Assembly (NCBI GenBank): GCA_001970955.1
Contig: MPUH01000229.1
Coordinates: forward strand, 1 to 64,000
Length of the DNA: 64,000 nucleotides
Source: Stentor coeruleus
Taxonomy: Eukaryota > Ciliophora > Heterotrichea > Heterotrichida > Stentoridae
Direction: 5' to 3'
Shown here: piece by piece, positions 30,901-40,226 of the stretch
Numbering within the stretch: the first letter of the stretch is position 1
Layout: each line of letters begins with the position of its first letter
Notes under the pieces: model-generated
The model's input: the letters and a program-made list of their open reading frames with translations, nothing else
What the model was told of the DNA's origin: nothing
Database searches by the model: none
Translations under genes and position numbers: made by a program

Positions 30901-31290
30901 ATATAGTTTTTACTTGATTTAAATCTATATCAAAAGATAAAAACTCTTCAATAAGTCCTTCTGGATTTGAGCCTCCATAAATATAAATTTTTCTCTTGTT
31001 TTCACTGTAAAATATTGATGGGGATACTCTTGGGCCTAATTATTCATACTTGGGTTTTTTGAAGTAAAGGCACTCCAGGTCTTTGCTGATAAGTTGTATT
31101 TCCATATTTCAGGGTCGTTTGAACTACCTCCATATATAAAAAGTTCTTCGTCGCTAGCAGTGAAACCCATCGAGTATCTTTGATTAGGAGGATAACCTGT
31201 GCTACCGTAAGCTTTTGGCATGTCTGGAGATGGAATTTGATCTATTAAGAGCTCAGCTGAGGTGATAAGGAATAATAATGCAATTATCAT
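27995..31290 (-). CDS. Large kelch / cysteine-rich receptor-like membrane protein
   Basis: Four exons give 1083 residues when introns at 31036-31049 (14 nt), 30899-30913 and 30744-30758 (15 nt) are removed; the total is an exact multiple of three. A signal peptide (MIIALLFLITSAEL) is followed by kelch-type blades (EELFIYGGSSNDPEIWKYN, KIYIYGGSNPEG, FFLYGGDTY, GFAYMIGGEYQGELLNDVW, AVLYIFGGVTHMGLSPELW). Then comes a GCC2/GCC3-like cysteine-rich region (CPQGTYSDTLDSKVCTNCSK). Membrane helices include EIASIILGVAIIIWFAL, CFTILFIIAGACLAAVTIIY and SLIFTGLLGGITGLLQIF, with a second extracellular beta region between. The C-tail is basic (KAIKRSKKKSRKLD). Likely a surface protein of unknown ligand. Confidence 0.8.
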
Positions 31291-31680
31291 ATTTTTTTAT
31301 ATGAAGAGAGTATTTAGGATGATATGAGAAAGATTATTGAATAAATTAGTAAATCAGTTGTCAATGCTTGATTAATTTGAATTTGTTGAAAGGATTATTT
31401 AATTTATGTATTTTTTTTTACTGTGATGCTTTTAATATAATATATAATCAATATGTTGTTGATAATGAGAATCTCATAACTTTTCTTATATAAACACTAA
31501 AATTTTTATTTTCACCTAGCATATTAATATTATTTAAAATCTTCTCACCATCTTAACCATAAATCCTCTTCAAACTCCGAAAAGCCAAATATCTACTCAC
31601 CCAAAGCTTTTTTCCTCGATCTACACTTTATTTCCTAAAGCCCATAAATTTTACATTCCCTTATAACTTATAAATTATAA
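31291..31680. other. Intergenic, no gene seen
   Basis: About 390 bases between the start of the kelch receptor and the 3' end of the Rab gene. No supported frame. Confidence 0.45.
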
Positions 31681-32307
31681 TCAACAAAATCTCTTCTTTT
31701 TCCTAGGAGACCTCGGCTTCAAATCAAAAACAACTTGTGGGGAAGGAATCACATGTGTGTCAATAGCCGGAGGTCTTTTTTCCTTCCACTTATCAAAAAG
31801 CACTTTACAAAACTCTGAAAATGCTTCACCTACCCCAGTCCCAGCCTTAGCCGAACACTCAGAAAACCCACTCAAGCCGTTTTTCTGAGCGAAATTCTTC
31901 CCTTCAGCAAAAGTTATAACCCTAGGTTTTCCCTCATTAATCATATCACTCTGATTAGCTAACAAATAAACAACCACATCCACAGGTGAATTTTGTCTTA
32001 TTTCCTGTAGCCAAAATTCGCAATGGTCAAAAGACGACCTTTCAGTAAGATTATATGCAAGAATTACCCCATCAGCACTTCTATAAAAACTTCTTGTTAT
32101 ACTACGAAACCCTTCTTGTCCAGCTGTGTCCCAAATCTGTAATTTTATTTGCTTATTGAATATCTGCATAACTTTTGTTGCGAATTCTACACCGATTGTT
32201 ACGTTATGATCACTATCAAAGGTATCTTGAGTAAACCTTAGTAAAATGCAAGACTTCCCTACACCAGAATCTCCTACAATTAGGATTCTGAATAAAACTT
32301 CTTCCAT
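31681..32307 (-). CDS. Divergent Rab-family small GTPase
   Basis: 208 residues. G1 is GDSGVGKS (12-19), the switch I region has TIGVEFATK, and switch II has WDTAGQEGFRSITRSFYR. G5 is SECSAKAG. The general pattern is Rab2/Rab4/Rab14-like. Two things are odd. G4 reads LLANQSD where nearly all Rabs have NKxD, changing the residue that stacks on guanine. The C-terminus RKKKRFC has one terminal cysteine instead of the usual CC or CxC, so prenylation may be altered. A membrane-traffic role is likely, with unusual nucleotide handling possible. Confidence 0.85.
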   Translation of the reverse strand: MEEVLFRILIVGDSGVGKSCILLRFTQDTFDSDHNVTIGVEFATKVMQIFNKQIKLQIWDTAGQEGFRSITRSFYRSADGVILAYNLTERSSFDHCEFWLQEIRQNSPVDVVVYLLANQSDMINEGKPRVITFAEGKNFAQKNGLSGFSECSAKAGTGVGEAFSEFCKVLFDKWKEKRPPAIDTHVIPSPQVVFDLKPRSPRKKKRFC

Positions 32308-32346
32308 TTTACTATTTTATTTCTACTAAATTAGTATGTTTGTGTT

Positions 32347-32484
32347 AAAATAGTCGATGTAAGGATTTGGATTTTTGAATTATGTTGAGAAATAGAGGAT
32401 TTGAGAAAGGGGTTTATGCTAAAATAGTCGATGTAAGGATTTGGATTTTTGAATTATGTTGAGAAATAGAGGATTTGAGAAAGG
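32347..32484 (+). repeat. 74-bp tandem repeat, two copies
   Basis: Copy 1 starts at 32347 and copy 2 at 32421, both beginning aaaatagtcgatgtaaggat and ending gatttgagaaagg. They are essentially identical with no N between them. Located in the 5' flank of the Rab gene, just beyond its start on the minus strand. It could be a true recent duplication of promoter DNA or an undetected assembly duplicate. Confidence 0.85.
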
Positions 32485-32536
32485 TGGTTATTGTGGATTT
32501 GAAGTTTTTTATGTATTTTTATAAGTTTGGTTATTA

Positions 32537-33016
32537 CTATTTAGTTGCTTTTTTAAATAGTTTGTCACGGTTTTTGCTAATTAAAGCCATGATTTCAGGG
32601 TCTTCTAAAATGCTTCCGGGGGAGTTGAGTCTGTTAACTGATTTTACTGATTCTCTTAGATTAGGTGAAAATGCGCTGTTTTTTCTAGGATTTTCACTTG
32701 GGATTATTATGTTAGCTGGCTTTGGTGGAAGTTTTACTACATCTTCAAAAGATCTACTCATGCTTAAAGAATCACTTGAACTAGATTCTTTCATTTCTTT
32801 TACTTCTTGCATCATATCTTGTAATTTGACTAACTGTGACACAAGTTCAGAACGTATATCACCAATTTGAACCTCAGGTGAAGTGATATTCCTAAAATCA
32901 TCAATCAATCTAATAACTCTCTTATGTTTCTTATCGATTTTTTTTTCCAACGAAAGCAGATCTGAAATCTTATCAGTAAATTCCTGCTTGGCAGTCATGG
33001 AAAAATCACAGCCCAT
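32537..33016 (-). CDS. Small, possibly acylated protein, unknown function
   Basis: 159 residues. Starts MGCDFSM: Gly2 and Cys3 are the classic pair for N-myristoylation and palmitoylation, so the protein may sit on a membrane. The first half is helical (DLLSLEKKIDKKHKRVIRLI). The second half is disordered, with serine runs (KESSSSDSLSMS) and NSPGSILEDPEIMALISKNR. No family was recognised. Its start is 14 bp from the stop of the upstream gene on the same strand. Confidence 0.6.
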   Translation of the reverse strand: MGCDFSMTAKQEFTDKISDLLSLEKKIDKKHKRVIRLIDDFRNITSPEVQIGDIRSELVSQLVKLQDMMQEVKEMKESSSSDSLSMSRSFEDVVKLPPKPANIIIPSENPRKNSAFSPNLRESVKSVNRLNSPGSILEDPEIMALISKNRDKLFKKATK

Positions 33017-33030
33017 TATAGTAATTATTA

Positions 33031-33726
33031 TTAGTAATACGACACACTTTTTATAATCGCACTAGGAATCACACTTTCCATAGAAGAAGTGTAAATGTGT
33101 CCTGACTTTTTTATCACAGGCCTAGGCCGGGCTATAGTATTTTCATAATATTTTCTTTTATTACTTATTGTCCTATGATGTCTAAATAAATCTTACCTTT
33201 TAGGAGGATCTAAAGATGTTTCTTTACGTAATAAAACTGGGGATTTAGATCTATGAGCAGTTTGACTTGAAGCTCGATTATGATAAGTCATGCTAGGAAT
33301 GTTTCTGCCAATTTTTGATATTTTGATTTTCATGTCTTTTAGGCTTTTTATTGAAGAGGTTACTTTATTGATTTTTTTCATAGACATTAGTTTTGATAGA
33401 AATCCTGTTGAATCATGTGTTGATTTGGTTATTTTATGCATTGTTGGTAAGGATTTTTCCATTAGGAGTTTTGGTTTGATGTTTGCTCTAGGTTTAATTG
33501 GGGATTTTTTTCTTTTCGTGTCTGTTAGGTCTTTGCGGGGAAACACGTATTTTGAGTTTACTGAAGACTTTTTAAACTTTTTTTCAATTTCCTGACGGAT
33601 TTCAATGTCGACATCACTGTTAAAACTAGTTTCGTTGAGGAAGGAATTTTCTATTGAGGAAATGCTGGTTTCAATACGAGATTCTTTTGTTTGAAGACGG
33701 GGCTTTTTGTAGGGTTTCTTTGACAT
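33031..33726 (-). CDS. Basic disordered protein with one mini-intron
   Basis: 226 residues over two exons. The frame would stop after SLDPPKR, but the 15-nt intron gtaagatttatttag (33182-33196) restores coding into RHHRTISNKRKYYENTIARP and on to the stop at 33031-33033. The protein is lysine/serine/proline-rich (KKPYKKPRLQTKESRIETS; RKKSPIKPRANIKPKLLM), suggesting nucleic-acid, tubulin or chromatin contact, but no domain was recognised. The GC-rich patch at about 33120-33135, which looks odd for this genome, is explained as coding sequence of exon 2. Confidence 0.65.
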
Positions 33727-34168
33727 TTTAACGAAATATAAGAATAAAATAGCTTAAGGCAGATTTGTTGAATGGTTTTTAAGTTGTTTTTCAAGGTTCC
33801 ATTTACTAAAATTCATGTTCAGAACTCAGAAATTATTATAAAACTATCAGTTTTGCTATTTAATTATCNCTTTTAAGTTGTTTTTCAAGGTTCCATTTAC
33901 TAAAATTCATGTTCAGAACTCAGAAATTATTATAAAACTATCAGTTTTGCTATTTAATTATCTTTTTTGCTGACCTGCCAATGCATAATTTAAGCAAAAA
34001 TTTTGGTGCAATAAAAAATCTTCAACAATTAAAATTAACAATAATTTACATTAAAAAAGTCCAATAACTTATCTAGATTTTACATACCCCATAACACAAA
34101 TTCTCATTTTTTATGTAAAATCTTTGATTTTCTCCTAAAATTTATTATTTCCTATAATAATATCATTT
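33727..34168. other. Intergenic with assembly junction, no gene seen
   Basis: Contains the N at 33869 and its repeat. No coding frame. Confidence 0.5.
33777..33962 (+). repeat. Direct repeat around single N (assembly junction)
   Basis: 33777-33868 is repeated at about 33871-33962. N at 33869. Intergenic. Confidence 0.9.
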
Positions 34169-34900
34169 TTAAGCATGCCATTTAGCTTTAATTTGATTTT
34201 TTTTCGATACAATATTCGGAAGTTTCGAATTAGCCAAAAGTTCTTCAAGAGTTTTAGCCGTATACATCTGTAGTTTATTCGCTAAACTTGAAGGTAATTT
34301 TTTAGTATCTGGACTTGGTGATCTGCTTTTGCTTAATATATCAATAATTTTATCCCCATTTTCTGGGCTTATATAAAAATTTAGCCTAGTCGAAGCTAAG
34401 GGTTTATCTTTTTGAACATTTTTGCGTTTAAATTTTTTTACCTGAATAGAATTCAAGTGATTTGTATATTTTAGCATTTGAGGTATTTCTATAAAAATCT
34501 TGCTTTGTGATAGCTCTGTAAAATCAAGTTTTTGATGTTTGCTTATAAGCTTTTTGCTTTTAGCGAGCTTTTTTTCAACTTTGTTTTTACGTAAATTATT
34601 GTAGTCAAGACGTGGCTTTGGGGATTTTGAAAGGAATTCATTGAAATATGCATTACCTTGATCGAGAATTTTATGTTTACGAATTGTACGTGAACAAGAT
34701 TTTAGTGGATCTCTTGATGAGTTGTGTTTATCATCGTGTATGTTGGATATTTCAAGAATTACGTCAGGGTTTTTATGGATTGGGTATATTTTATTGCTCC
34801 AACTGCATATTTCTGAGTCTTTTAACTGCATGTCTGGACTATTTTTCTCTGATTCGGCATGGAGGACTTCTAGTGATAGGGTTTCTTTATCATAATCCAT
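34169..34900 (-). CDS. Hypothetical basic protein
   Basis: 243 residues from MDYDKETLSLEVLHAESEKN. The N-terminal 80 residues are mixed-charge. The middle is strongly basic (RKNKVEKKLAKSKKLISKHQ), and a serine/proline motif (SKSRSPSPDTKKLPSS) precedes a short helix (YTAKTLEELLANS). No domain was recognised. Codon use is like its neighbours, and the ORF has a clear start and stop, so it is likely real. Divergent from the gene at 35347. Confidence 0.6.
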   Translation of the reverse strand: MDYDKETLSLEVLHAESEKNSPDMQLKDSEICSWSNKIYPIHKNPDVILEISNIHDDKHNSSRDPLKSCSRTIRKHKILDQGNAYFNEFLSKSPKPRLDYNNLRKNKVEKKLAKSKKLISKHQKLDFTELSQSKIFIEIPQMLKYTNHLNSIQVKKFKRKNVQKDKPLASTRLNFYISPENGDKIIDILSKSRSPSPDTKKLPSSLANKLQMYTAKTLEELLANSKLPNIVSKKNQIKAKWHA

Positions 34901-35346
34901 ATATTCAAAGTTTACATAAAGATGAAGTTTTGTGGGAAATTAGATTTGTTATTTTTAGTTATAAAATAAGAAAATCAAAAGATTTTATTGAGGGAGTTGA
35001 TAAAAGATTTTAATGTGGGGAAGGGAATATTTTGATTGATTTTGATAATAAATATAATAAAATGAAAAAGAGGATGTTTTAAGAGAATTTATGCTTAAAT
35101 GATGTAATTTATAGTTTTTTTACTATAAGAAAATAGTTAGATGTTTAGTGTATTATTTTAAAGTATTTTCAAAAACAATTAATTAATAATTTCAACTAAA
35201 AGTACTGTATTTTCTATATATAATACCATCTTATATAATCTTTATATATAGTTATAATAATAATATCTATTCTTATAAACTTACACCTAAATACCTCTTA
35301 ATAACCTTCACCTGAAATATTATAAAATTTCTAATCGTCATATAAA
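34901..35346. other. Divergent intergenic space, no gene seen
   Basis: About 450 bases. The half next to the minus-strand gene is G-rich on the + strand, and the half next to the plus-strand gene is C-rich. This is the expected mirror pattern for a divergent pair. Confidence 0.45.
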
Positions 35347-35961
35347 ATGCAAAAACAAAAAAGGTTCAGCTTAAAAAGTAGATACGCAAAAGACCTTATA
35401 ACTTCCTCTCCACTCCCAAGCTACTTTAGACCAACAACAACCTTATCCCCAACCTCTGCTAAATCTCTTATGAAAAGACTCATAAATCAAAAAATCCCTA
35501 CACCGAAATCTATACGAAAATTCTACTCAGGCTTTAGAATAAATAACTGCAAATTGCAGTCCCCAACAAAAAAATACATAAAATCTAGATCAAAACTAAA
35601 CATCTCTGAAGAGCAAAGCGACTCTGAATATGAAGTCCAATATCAAAAATTCGTTAGTTTAGCACTGAAAGACACAGAATATAACGACACTTTCAAAACT
35701 ATAGACAAAGAACTAACATGCACAACTTGCAAGCCAATAAGCAGAGTATCAACATCTTTGCCAAACCAAAGATATAAGAGTTTTAATCAAGCTTACAGAA
35801 ATATTCATAAAAAATCAAACAACCATAATAAATCCATTCTTCCTCAAACCAAAGCTAAACTTCGTCGATCTCGTCCAACAATATCCCCAAAACTTACTAT
35901 AGACGGTCAACAAACCTCATCTTTATATAAAGAAAAACCTAAATACCCATACGTGTATTAA
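35347..35961 (+). CDS. Hypothetical basic protein
   Basis: 204 residues from MQKQKRFSLKSRYAKDLITS. Rich in Lys, Arg, Ser and Pro, with the short cysteine pair ELTCTTCKP near residue 120 and RRSRPTISPKLTIDGQQ near the end. Otherwise disordered. No family was recognised. The 5' flank has a TATAAAATG start context like that of other genes here. Confidence 0.55.
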   Translation: MQKQKRFSLKSRYAKDLITSSPLPSYFRPTTTLSPTSAKSLMKRLINQKIPTPKSIRKFYSGFRINNCKLQSPTKKYIKSRSKLNISEEQSDSEYEVQYQKFVSLALKDTEYNDTFKTIDKELTCTTCKPISRVSTSLPNQRYKSFNQAYRNIHKKSNNHNKSILPQTKAKLRRSRPTISPKLTIDGQQTSSLYKEKPKYPYVY

Positions 35962-36071
35962 TAATAACATACATGAAATATTTTTAAAAATCCTGACAAA
36001 TTAGCTTGTGAAATAAAATAACTCTAATTATTTAAGAGGAATTTACAAATAAATATTGCGATTATAAATAT

Positions 36072-36749
36072 ATGGACCTTGATCAGGATAAAGAGCTGGA
36101 AAGTGATGAAAGAAAAGATATAACCCATGATGAGACTCCTGATATTATATTAGAAAATGCTAAGGAAGACACAGAAAGGGATGCTAATTCTTTTGCCCAA
36201 CTTGTGATATTGCCCCCTATATTTTTAGCTGATCCGAATTTCACATTTCCTGATAGTTCTCCAATGTTTTCACCTGAACAGCAAAATAAGCTTGATTTAA
36301 CTTTGGTTTTATCTAGGAAGATATGCTGGCTTTCTATTATTGATTGCATTTTGATTTCTTTTATACTTTACTATAAGATTTACTATCTCATTTTTGTTGT
36401 TATTTTTTTACCAGTTATTGGCTTTATAGGTAGTCGCAGGTTTAGTATGAATCTTTGCATTTTTTACCTTTTTTATCTATTTTCAGTTATTGCTTTGAGG
36501 ATTATTTTATTAGCTCTTAAATTTGCTATTCCGGTTATGATAATTCAGCTTCTTATAGTTCTTTTAGAATTATACATAACATATTTAGATGTCAAGTTTA
36601 TAAAGATGATCAAGAATTTATCTGGTATAGAAAGAGATTATTTACAAGGAAGAAGATTTTTTCAAAGGGCTCCTGAAAATATTCCTAATGATGTTGCAGT
36701 CAAAGTCCTTGAAGCGCCTCCAAATGTGTATCACTCTTTTGGTAGTTAA
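36072..36749 (+). CDS. Tetraspan membrane protein, unknown family
   Basis: 225 residues. The acidic N-terminal 70 residues (MDLDQDKELESDERKDITHD) are cytosolic-like. Four hydrophobic segments follow: ICWLSIIDCILISFILYY, YLIFVVIFLPVIGFIG, LCIFYLFYLFSVIALRIILL and IPVMIIQLLIVLLELYITYL. A polar tail ends the protein (IERDYLQGRRFFQRAPENIP). The compact helices, and an Arg/Ser loop between the second and third, suggest a small integral membrane protein of an internal organelle. No family was recognised. Confidence 0.65.
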   Translation: MDLDQDKELESDERKDITHDETPDIILENAKEDTERDANSFAQLVILPPIFLADPNFTFPDSSPMFSPEQQNKLDLTLVLSRKICWLSIIDCILISFILYYKIYYLIFVVIFLPVIGFIGSRRFSMNLCIFYLFYLFSVIALRIILLALKFAIPVMIIQLLIVLLELYITYLDVKFIKMIKNLSGIERDYLQGRRFFQRAPENIPNDVAVKVLEAPPNVYHSFGS

Positions 36750-37112
36750 ATAAATTAATAAAATTCTTGAAAATATTGGGAATTTGTTATCAGGATGAAG
36801 TTGATATGAAAAAAATAAACAGTTTTATTTTAGATTATGTTAAGGTGTCTAATATTATCGCTAATAAATTTTATCATAAAAAATTATTAGTATAATACTA
36901 TATTGTAATAATATAATTCTCTTAAAAAAATCAAAATGTAAGTTTGATATTATTAAAAACCTTGGGCTTGAAATTATTTAGGGTAAAATTTTCTCTTAAG
37001 AAATATAATTCAAAAATACCTACAATTACAGGATAATACACATATTTTTCTAATCACCGTTTTTATTTGTTATTATTAATCTACAGCAATAAAGTTTCTT
37101 AAAATAACTATT
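36750..37112. other. Convergent intergenic space, no gene seen
   Basis: About 360 bases between two 3' ends. AT-rich, no coding frame. Confidence 0.45.
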
Positions 37113-37871
37113 TTATATAGGTAAAGATATTCCCTCAAGTTCCCTTTCAAGCAACACATTTGTACCTCTAGGGCTTTTCTTCGTATTATATTCAGCTAAA
37201 GCTTTTTTTTGCATATCATAATACTTTTGAAGTTTTTTTTCCTTCATTTTTTTCTGTTTATCTTCCAAATCAATAAGATTTCTCAGTTGCTCACGTTTTT
37301 CTACCATTTCCTCACGGTACTTTAGCAATCTTTCCTTCTGTTTTATCTGATACTTTTTCTTATTATCTTCGTTCTGCTGCTTTTCTTGGACTTTTTTCTG
37401 CTCTTCATTTCGAGCTTTTTCTAGTTTTTTCAGTTCTTCTTGAAGTTTTTCTTCACGATATGCTTCTATTGTGCATAATAAATTAAATCTTCTTTCATTT
37501 GGCAAAGATGTGGTCCTTATGTGTGGGTCGATATAATATTTTAGTTCTCTTCCTCGATAGTTAACAGTAAAACCTATTTTTTTAGTTTCTTTAGGGAAGT
37601 TTGGGACAAACTGTGAGAAATCTATAGCTTCTTCTGGGTCTTTGACAAATTTTTCTTCACTAGTATTGACTGAGATTTTCGGCATTTCTTTAACATTCTT
37701 AAAGTGCTTGCATGGGATTTTTAAAGTACAAATAATACACCTTTTACGCTTGGGGAGGCTGACTTTAAGCTTTTCGACGTTAAGATCAAAGTCATGCTTT
37801 TTAAGATCTATTAGGGTGTTCCGAAGTTCTTTAGCTTTGAGTCGGAGAGCTTCTTCTAAACTTTCTTCCAT
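37113..37871 (-). CDS. Cysteine/histidine knuckle plus long coiled coil, unknown function
   Basis: 252 residues. Near residue 45 is a CIICTLKIPCKH motif (C-x2-C-x5-C-x-H), possibly a zinc knuckle. A central folded region follows (KIGFTVNYRGRELKYYIDPH). The C-terminal 110 residues are highly charged helix (RNEEQKKVQEKQQNEDNKKK; MVEKREQLRNLIDLEDKQKK). The layout resembles cilia- and basal-body-associated coiled-coil proteins, but that is inference only. Confidence 0.6.
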   Translation of the reverse strand: MEESLEEALRLKAKELRNTLIDLKKHDFDLNVEKLKVSLPKRKRCIICTLKIPCKHFKNVKEMPKISVNTSEEKFVKDPEEAIDFSQFVPNFPKETKKIGFTVNYRGRELKYYIDPHIRTTSLPNERRFNLLCTIEAYREEKLQEELKKLEKARNEEQKKVQEKQQNEDNKKKYQIKQKERLLKYREEMVEKREQLRNLIDLEDKQKKMKEKKLQKYYDMQKKALAEYNTKKSPRGTNVLLERELEGISLPI

Positions 37872-38384
37872 TCTTTATTTAATTTATTAGAAATTTTGAT
37901 TTGTGAGAATTAGCCTATGTAGATAGTTGGATAAATGTTGTACTCAAATTCATAAGATATACTGTACTGCTAAAATGAAATAGTCTTTTAAAAATAATTT
38001 AATTATAGAATTAATAAATTCCTTTACCTTTGTTAGTATAGTAATAATATTTTGTAAACCTGTGACTAAGGCATAGTAAAATTGTATTAGCTAATTAGCA
38101 TAATAAATTATATCTAATAACAAAAATTAAATGATTTCTACTAATAAAACCTTCAATTTTCCAAATGTCAAAAATAACTGAATTCAATAAAAAATCCTAT
38201 TCTAAATACAAAATTATCTTCAAACATCTCACCAACATATCCAAAATAATCAAGATCTCATATCTTCCCTTTTATCAAATTAATATTCTACAATACATTT
38301 AACATAAAACTATACCTGCTAATCATATATCCTTCACCACACTTATAATTTTTATTATTCCAATTAATCCCATATCTTAATAAT
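37872..38384. other. Divergent intergenic space, no gene seen
   Basis: About 510 bases between two starts. The last 200 bases are C-rich and G-poor before the GTPase gene. No coding frame. Confidence 0.45.
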
Positions 38385-39941
38385 ATGAGTAACAACATAG
38401 AACTTCCTCTAGAAAGTGAAAGTGAATATGATGTTGAAGAATTCGATTCAACAGACCGTATGCAAAAGCAAATAAACCTCCTAAAAATCGAGCTCCTAAA
38501 CGCTAAACAAAAAGAACACGTAGCCCAAGTTGAAGTGCAAAAGTTATCCAACGGATCAAAAGAGCTCCGAAAAATGATTGAAGAACGCAATCGTATCCTC
38601 ACAAACAAATTCGCATCAGAAATCCTTGACCACAACGAACTCCAAGGCTCAAACAAAAAATACGACTGTGTTATCGACATAAAATCATTCAAAGACCTTG
38701 TAGGCCCAGGATGGGAACTAGATTTCCCAAACCCTGAAGTATACTTAGAACAAAATGATCAGATTATCTTTAGAAACATAGGCAATTCATTAGCTTTTCT
38801 AACAGTTACTGGAGCTTATGATAAAGGTAAAACATTTCTCTTAAACAAATTATGTAATTGCAACTTTCCATCTTCTAAGAAAGTCGAAACTAAAGGTATA
38901 TCATTTAAATCAACATATGTTAGTGAAACTACAGATGTTATTATAATCGATACAGCAGGTACTCATAGTCCTATAAAATACTGTGAGACTATTTCTGAGA
39001 AAAAAGAAACAGAAAAACGTATAAGGGATTTGATATTTCTATTAAGTGATTTTTTTATCCTTGTAGTTAATGATTATACAACTTTAGATCAAGAACTTTT
39101 GGAGAAATTAGAAAAACAGTTGAAAGGGAATAAGAAAAAAACTAATAAAGAACTTATAGTAGTCCATAACCTTAAAGATGTATATACTGAAGATCTAGCA
39201 TTGAAAACATGGGAAAAACAAATCATTAGCCTTTATGATTTAAATCAAAAAGCGCAGGTTTTAGCAACAACAGTAGAAGATGGTTCAGAAATCACATGGC
39301 TTAAAGCTGAATATGCACGTCATGTTATGATGATAAATGATTTTACATCAGAAGGTAAAAAATACAACTTAAATACAATCAAACTTCTAAGACAATGGAT
39401 AACTGCTTTTTGTGTTAATCATAAAAAAAAGAATATTTTTACTGAGCTTTTCAATATTTTAAGTAAAAATATAACTGAATCACAAAATATGAATCTAAGT
39501 AATTCACCTTGTTCTGAAGAAGTTAGGTATAGTATTCATGAAAGCGAATCTCATTTAGATACATGTAAATTGAGTATATGTCGAAGAGATAATAAGTTTT
39601 TTTTACATAGCAAGTTTTTTAATGAGAATTTATTGGATATAACACCTAATTCTTTTGAACCTTGTTATGATATTGTTAAGAATTCTGAAGAATATTTGAT
39701 TATTATTGATACACCTGGAGTTGCTGAAGAGAATTTAAGGATTAAAAGGACGAAAAATGTCTTGACGGTTGATGGGATGAGGGAAAAAGATTTTGAAGGC
39801 GAGTCGCAAGAATTTGTTAGGAGCTTTGGTAAGTTCCATTTGGAGTTTAAGATACCTAGTGACTATGATTATAGGAACAGGAAAAGTGTTTATAAAGATG
39901 GGATTTTGAGGATTAGTTTTAAGTTTGATGCGGGAGATTAA
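38385..39941 (+). CDS. Dynamin/GBP-like GTPase fused to an Hsp20 (alpha-crystallin) domain
   Basis: 518 residues, one exon. Residues 1-75 are acidic then coiled coil (QINLLKIELLNAKQKEHVAQ). The GTPase domain has G1 GAYDKGKT (about 143-150), a threonine region KGISFKSTY (G2) and G3 DTAGTHSP (about 188). The base-recognition region may be VVHNLKDV. Together these resemble guanylate-binding/atlastin-type large GTPases, shortened after the GTPase core. Residues about 426-515 form an alpha-crystallin domain: IIDTPGVAEENLRIKRTKNV, FVRSFGKFHLEFKIP and YKDGILRISF, the last matching the GxLxI-type strand. The pairing of a GTP switch with a chaperone domain is unusual. Confidence 0.75.
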   Translation: MSNNIELPLESESEYDVEEFDSTDRMQKQINLLKIELLNAKQKEHVAQVEVQKLSNGSKELRKMIEERNRILTNKFASEILDHNELQGSNKKYDCVIDIKSFKDLVGPGWELDFPNPEVYLEQNDQIIFRNIGNSLAFLTVTGAYDKGKTFLLNKLCNCNFPSSKKVETKGISFKSTYVSETTDVIIIDTAGTHSPIKYCETISEKKETEKRIRDLIFLLSDFFILVVNDYTTLDQELLEKLEKQLKGNKKKTNKELIVVHNLKDVYTEDLALKTWEKQIISLYDLNQKAQVLATTVEDGSEITWLKAEYARHVMMINDFTSEGKKYNLNTIKLLRQWITAFCVNHKKKNIFTELFNILSKNITESQNMNLSNSPCSEEVRYSIHESESHLDTCKLSICRRDNKFFLHSKFFNENLLDITPNSFEPCYDIVKNSEEYLIIIDTPGVAEENLRIKRTKNVLTVDGMREKDFEGESQEFVRSFGKFHLEFKIPSDYDYRNRKSVYKDGILRISFKFDAGD

Positions 39942-40226
39942 TAATAATGTTTTGGTAAGTTTGAAGAATATAATAGAAAGATTTTGTTATGTTAGTATTG
40001 ATGTTATGAATTTTTTTTTGGAATCGGATGATGCTTTTTTGATAGAAGTTTCATTTAGTGGATTTGAATGAGAATAAGAATTTTTTTCATCTTAGCATTA
40101 TAATATCTTTATATACTCATATCTAAATACCATAACTAGCATATCAAAACAACTTTTCATACAATTATCTTCTAAATCCACACAAAACTCAAAAAAAAAA
40201 CTATCTTACTTTAAGTATCATTAAAT
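39942..40226. other. Convergent intergenic space
   Basis: AT-rich, nothing recognised. Confidence 0.4.

Noticed and set aside
38288-38692. Minus-strand open frame over the start of the GTPase-Hsp20 gene
   Set aside because: It lies opposite a clearly coding coiled-coil segment and shows no domain.
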